Shown: positions 59,378 to 64,000 of the stretch, piece by piece | Layout: the number at the start of each line of letters is the position of its first letter | Position numbering within the stretch: the stretch's first letter is position 1 | Assembly: GCF_000237925.1 (NCBI RefSeq) | Contig: NC_031495.1 | Location: forward strand, 18,744,435-18,808,434 | Reading direction: 5' to 3' | DNA from: Schistosoma mansoni | Lineage: Eukaryota; Platyhelminthes; Trematoda; Strigeidida; Schistosomatidae | Length of the DNA: 64,000 bases | The notes under the pieces: generated by a model | Told to the model about the DNA's origin: nothing | Databases searched by the model: none | What the model saw: the letters and a program-made list of their open reading frames with translations, nothing else | Position numbers and translations under genes: made by a program

Positions 59378-62300
59378 CAATAAATCTTTTAATCAAGATT
59401 AATATTTATTTGTGAAATTTACAGTTTGTCAGTTATTTAATTTAAATAACGTATTACCTTGCTAATTATAGTTCAATTATCTAAATATTCTCAAAAAGTT
59501 AAACACAATATAGACTTAGTGTCATAATATTAAGCTGAATAGGATCAAATATTCTTTCCATAATTTGTTTCAATAGAATTAACTAAGTTCTTAATACACC
59601 TGGTTTTCTTAGATTCCATTTCCCAATCAAGCTAAGTTTCGCATGGATGAAATATATTCCATGGTAAATTTGGTTCAAAACATTAGATTAATCATATATT
59701 TTAGGCAGTTGTATTGAGAAGAATCTTTGTATCGTTGTAACATCTACATTACAATTTCTAATATACAAATTATTGATCAATGTATTCTTTGTGTTGTATA
59801 GAAAACTGTCGTCATTTTGGATGATATTGGTGCTAGAATGCAATTTCATTGTCCATATATGTAATTTCAGTAATTTACTGTAACTTTGTGTACTCTTCAT
59901 CAGTTAGCTATTTTAGGGAACGTTCCATAAGTAACCAATATCTGAATATATACTATTTAATGGTTCAGTAGTAATAGTAAAGTTATTAACAGTGTAGAAT
60001 ATCAGTTTGATATTTGAAATCAACTTATTCATTTATTTTGTTGGTTTTTATCAAGAAGGAAATTAGGACGATTCATAGTACATTTCCTTATCGTTATTAT
60101 CATTTACTAAGGTTCAGTCGTATTTAGAATTAATTGAAATACTTTAATCTTATCATTAAATAAATAAATATTGCATCATTGAAAAAGCAATCGAAAGTGT
60201 CTTAAGGTATCCCAAAAATACCACACAGTAGATTGAAGAATAGGTATGAAGTGGGAAAGTGCGGAAAGATCATAGATGAAAGGTAATTGTCTACGTGGAG
60301 AATATTAAGAGAATGTAAAACAAGTAATGAAAGGAAGGCAACAATTAAAATTAAAAGGTGTGTATTGTTATCATCACAATTAAGCTCATCGATCCTGAAT
60401 AATAATTAATAAAAATATCCAATGATATAATGGATTTCTCGTCTTATTGACTTAAATATTTGGAGCAAATATGAGATAACTTTCAACGCTATTTGGCTGT
60501 CATTCATCTTCCTTCACCGACCTAAGTATCACCAGTTTTACTCCTGTAATATTTTCTCAAACCATAATATATTTTATGCATAAACTCTGATGTAATCGCT
60601 AATTGTTTCTCGTATAGATAGGTTTAGGTTAACGTGCTCATCAATATGATGGGTACTTTTGAATTTTAAGGTATTTAGCTTCACATTATTTTATAGTCTT
60701 TTAATGAGAGCATATGAACATATTCGAAGTTTATCATATACAGCTGGTTAGAACAAATTTTAGTCAGAAAAATGTATTGTAATATTTGCACAGTTGAATA
60801 ACAGATAGCTCAGAGGTTTGAATAGATCTAGGATTGTACTTGTGTTATCTACATCATGCTATCTCTTGCTAAAATACGGACTTGATATTTGCAAGCTTCA
60901 TTGCAACTAGAAATGTTCTTGTTGACAGTTAACTTTTTAGATAGTTAGAAAGCGTGTTATCCAAGATATCATCAATTTAAACTATTCGTTGTGACGGTAT
61001 CACTGCTTGTTAGTTTGGGTTTGATTTCTCGTGAATTCGTTTGATTAGGAGAACGTTATTAAAGCGTATTTTTTTACAGTCAGTACTTATTTACTAGGTA
61101 GAGTATAATGTAATATTCCGTTCCATAAATAAATCAAACAACTATTAAGTTTAGTGGTTTTTGTGCTGTTATCATATCCTAATTAGTGCTCCAAACGCAT
61201 TCAAAAAAATTATAATAAGTTCTATGATCGTTAGCTAGAGGGTTGTGACAACTAGAATAAAGTATGGGAATAGACCTCGACCGACTCTTAATTACTTTCA
61301 AATGTAGTCCGTCACTAGTATTGAGGTCGGTCAAGTTTCCACTATAGATTCATTTGGTGTGCTGCCGTATATGGATAACAACAAACAGAACTGGAGGTTT
61401 ACAACACAGGACTTAGAGGAACCAAAAGGGACTGAATTGAAAATTTAAAGTAAGAAGATATGATTTTGAATGTACTATAAGGAACTTAATGAATCTTATG
61501 AATAAAAAACTAAGAATTTCTTGCATACATAATCAACACAGACTATTTTTTATATATTTGATTTATATCCGAATCTGAAAATAACTAACGTGGGTATGAT
61601 CAATTAAAGGAATACAAGTGGAGAAATCAGTAATAAAATCTTGGAATGGACAAAGGTTTGATTAGTGTTTAATAAAGTGTTTCATTTCTCGGGCAGCTTA
61701 GAAATATTTGGAATCAATGGGCTGCAAGATAATGTAGTTGAATTAATAAATGAATAAACAAGATATCGGATCATTCGTATATTTTCCGTAAGGCTCACTT
61801 GTAGTAAAATCTGGGTGTAAGCTATTTAATGAAATCTCAGATGTTCACCAATTGTAATCCGTAATCCAATAGTGATTAACGTAGGAATAGAATGGAGTAA
61901 GATGCAGAATATTCTAATCGTAACAAAACATCTATCCTCAAATTCTGTGGCTTTGACTTCAGACTTTCATAGTAAAGCTTCAATTTTTCAGGCTGTTTTA
62001 TTGCCTTGAATGTCTGTTTGATTTACATCTCACTTTGTTCAGTTCTAGTAGTTTATTGTTCGTGATTTACTCTGTATTTGTGTTTGTTAACTTATCTGAG
62101 GAACGAATAGAAATTGCTTCCCATTGTTTTGGAATTCTGATGCTGTCTACCTTTGATGTTGTCGCCATTTGGTTATGGTTGGTGATACAAATAAGCATAA
62201 AACTATGTTTATGTACTTATTGCACCAACTCTATGAATGATAACTCTGAAATACATCACATAAATTATACATTAAAAAGTGTTCGATAAAGTAGTATGCT

Positions 62301-63439
62301 TCGTTTTCAGAAGTTAGAGGGAAGATGAGTCTAATTTGTAGATGGTTCTCACTACAGACTGACATTTGCTAGGAAACTCTCCAATGTTATGGAGTATTGG
62401 GGATTTATTATAACATATCGTTAGACTCAGGGAAGTATGACATGACCAGGAATTAAACTGAAGAAATGATAAGTGTGTTCATATTTCTAGCTGGAATCGG
62501 TTTGTGATTTTAGATCACAACGATAATTTAATGTTATTATTCGGAAACTACGCTAATTTTGACATGGTCAAAATCTACTAGTTGAGATTTTTCATTTTGA
62601 TCACAGTAATTCATCTCCTCAAACTGGTTACCATTGATTTTTGTAGATTATTTTATCATATAAATGATTCTTTTGTCACGGATTCATATCAGTGTTGGAT
62701 GCTATCTATAAATGTGGTATGGATTAACAGATTTATAAGTTAAAAGTGTATGTTCTTTTATGGCATTAATTTTTCTGATTCAAGGTTGTTGTTTTTTTTC
62801 TTTCTATTAATTCACTTTTATAACTTTTTCAATTAGAAAAGATGATCTGATATTCTATCATATATATATGTATGTATCTTTTTTTCATAAGAATAACAAA
62901 TGAGTTTAAAGATCATTATGAACTTTTCATGGTCATGCAAGTCAATATCTATTAACTGGTGATCAAAATCAGTTTAACTATTAAAAAAATTATTGAAATA
63001 CATTATCAATGATTTACATTGTAATTTTCTAATTAGATAATAATTTCCACTAGAATTTGTTGTATTTTATTCTTCTAAAAAATTTGATGAAATGTTTAGT
63101 TTTTTTTTCTGACAGATTCAAAATAATTGTGGTGTGGGCTACTTATATCCACACAAGTTTAGTATATGACGATGGTCGGGCATTGAATGTATTTCAGTAG
63201 AAGATCGATAAGGAGAGAACGGAAACGAGACTCAATTGGTATGAAAATGCATGAACAATAATAATCGGAGACTATGGACTAATATTTGCAGAAGGAATGG
63301 TCAAGATTGAAACAATTGATTGGTAGTTTGCGAATTGACTGTTTGCTTTATGGTTGTCAGATTTTAGTGAGATATTCTGTAATTTTGTGCTCAAAGACAT
63401 TCGATTGTTCCCACTCGTGTTCTTGTTCATTACATAATT

Positions 63440-63655
63440 AGTAGTCAGTTTTATAGTATTACGCAAGCACTTAACCGATAGACCACCGAGCTGGCATCCA
63501 ACGGTTAAGTGCTCTGGTAGGTCCTGGGTTCGAATCTCGCGAGGCGTGATCGTGGATGAGCACTGCTGAGGAGTCCCACAATAGGACGAAACGGCCATCC
63601 AGTGCTTGCAGGTTTTCCATGGTGGTCTAGCTTCAATTGACTCATGATCTCAACT
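63440..63655 (+). mobile_element. Sm-alpha-like SINE with an inverted head fragment before it
   Basis: The plus strand has AACGGTTAAGTGCTCTGG, the B box GGTTCGAATCTCGCGAGG, a hammerhead, and the end GTTTTCCATGGTGGTCTAGC then CTTCAATTGACTCATGATC. Just before it, 63462-63501 is an inverted SINE head (GCACTTAACCGATAGACCAC), so GCACTTAACCG and CGGTTAAGTGC face each other. Confidence 0.85.
63559..63606 (+). ncRNA. Hammerhead ribozyme motif in the SINE
   Basis: AGCACTG, core CTGAGGA, stem II GTCCC...AGGAC, GAAAC, minimal stem III, ATC, then CAGTGCT. The 7-base stem I pairs perfectly and all core bases I can check are present. Confidence 0.82.
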
Positions 63656-64000
63656 ATATATAAAGAAACTTGTAATTGTTATGTGTAATTTTATTTTGAT
63701 GATTTATTCAAATTATCAAATTGTTTTATATAATTTACACATACAGACTATTTATGTAATTTATCTTAATCTTTTACTTTCCTACTTTAATTTTTATTGA
63801 TATGATTCAAGGTTGTGATTTGTTGTAATTTTTATATCATGCAAAAAGTTGACACTGAATAATGACTAAACCTGAACTATTATATTTAATCTTTTATAAA
63901 CGACTAATATAGATTGAAATGTTTCGTATCAAATAGATTGTTTATCTATGTGCCTTTAACAATTTGGTCATGAGCGTCAGCAATAACCCCTACAAACAAA
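63656..64000. other. AT-rich end of window, nothing recognised
   Basis: No feature supported. Confidence 0.5.

Larger units (their letters stand above)
58443..63435. other. 3' flank of the kinase, no gene recognised
   Basis: About 5 kb of AT-rich DNA with microsatellites. Short open frames look random. Confidence 0.5.

Overview
The window is eukaryotic and looks like nuclear DNA of a blood fluke (genus Schistosoma, Trematoda). The reasons are the AT-rich intergenic DNA, the mix of RTE- and CR1-type LINEs, Sm-alpha-like SINEs that carry a hammerhead ribozyme, CsRn1/Boudicca-type Ty3/Gypsy elements, and a gene whose first introns are only 31-36 bp long while its later introns reach kilobases. 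The species cannot be fixed from the sequence alone. Two runs of N (3158-3357 and 11725-12153) are assembly gaps.

Three host genes are supported. (1) Plus strand, 148-25023: the last six recognisable exons of an inositol-tetrakisphosphate 1-kinase (ITPK1-like) gene, whose N-terminal exons lie upstream of the window. Its introns hold a full-length open RTE LINE (3800-7682), a ~500 bp repeat present in two inverted copies, a perfect-ended young LTR element (20129-22996) and many LINE scraps. (2) Minus strand, 26606-27061: a single-exon NHP2 gene (H/ACA snoRNP protein, L7Ae family), facing the 3' end of ITPK1. (3) Plus strand, 42700-58415: a MARK/PAR-1 family Ser/Thr kinase in 12 exons. The exon phases close exactly to 1024 residues with kinase, UBA and C-terminal KA1 domains.

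Between NHP2 and the kinase lies a nested transposon block: a decayed CR1-type LINE on the minus strand (about 38700 down to 29350) split by a whole-looking CsRn1-type Ty3/Gypsy element (30085-35657) with nearly identical LTRs and a 4-bp target duplication. The 3' flank of the kinase (58443-64000) is AT-rich with microsatellites and one SINE cluster.

The most interesting signal is a family of short elements made only from the two ends of the RTE LINE: about 450 bp of its 5' end fused to about 75 bp of its 3' end. Copies, full or shortened, sit in five different introns of the MARK gene, several with clear target-site duplications, and one more lies in ITPK1. A second LINE subfamily appears to show the same 5'-to-3' fusion at 18530-19400. 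These behave like SINEs derived from, and probably mobilised by, their parent LINEs.
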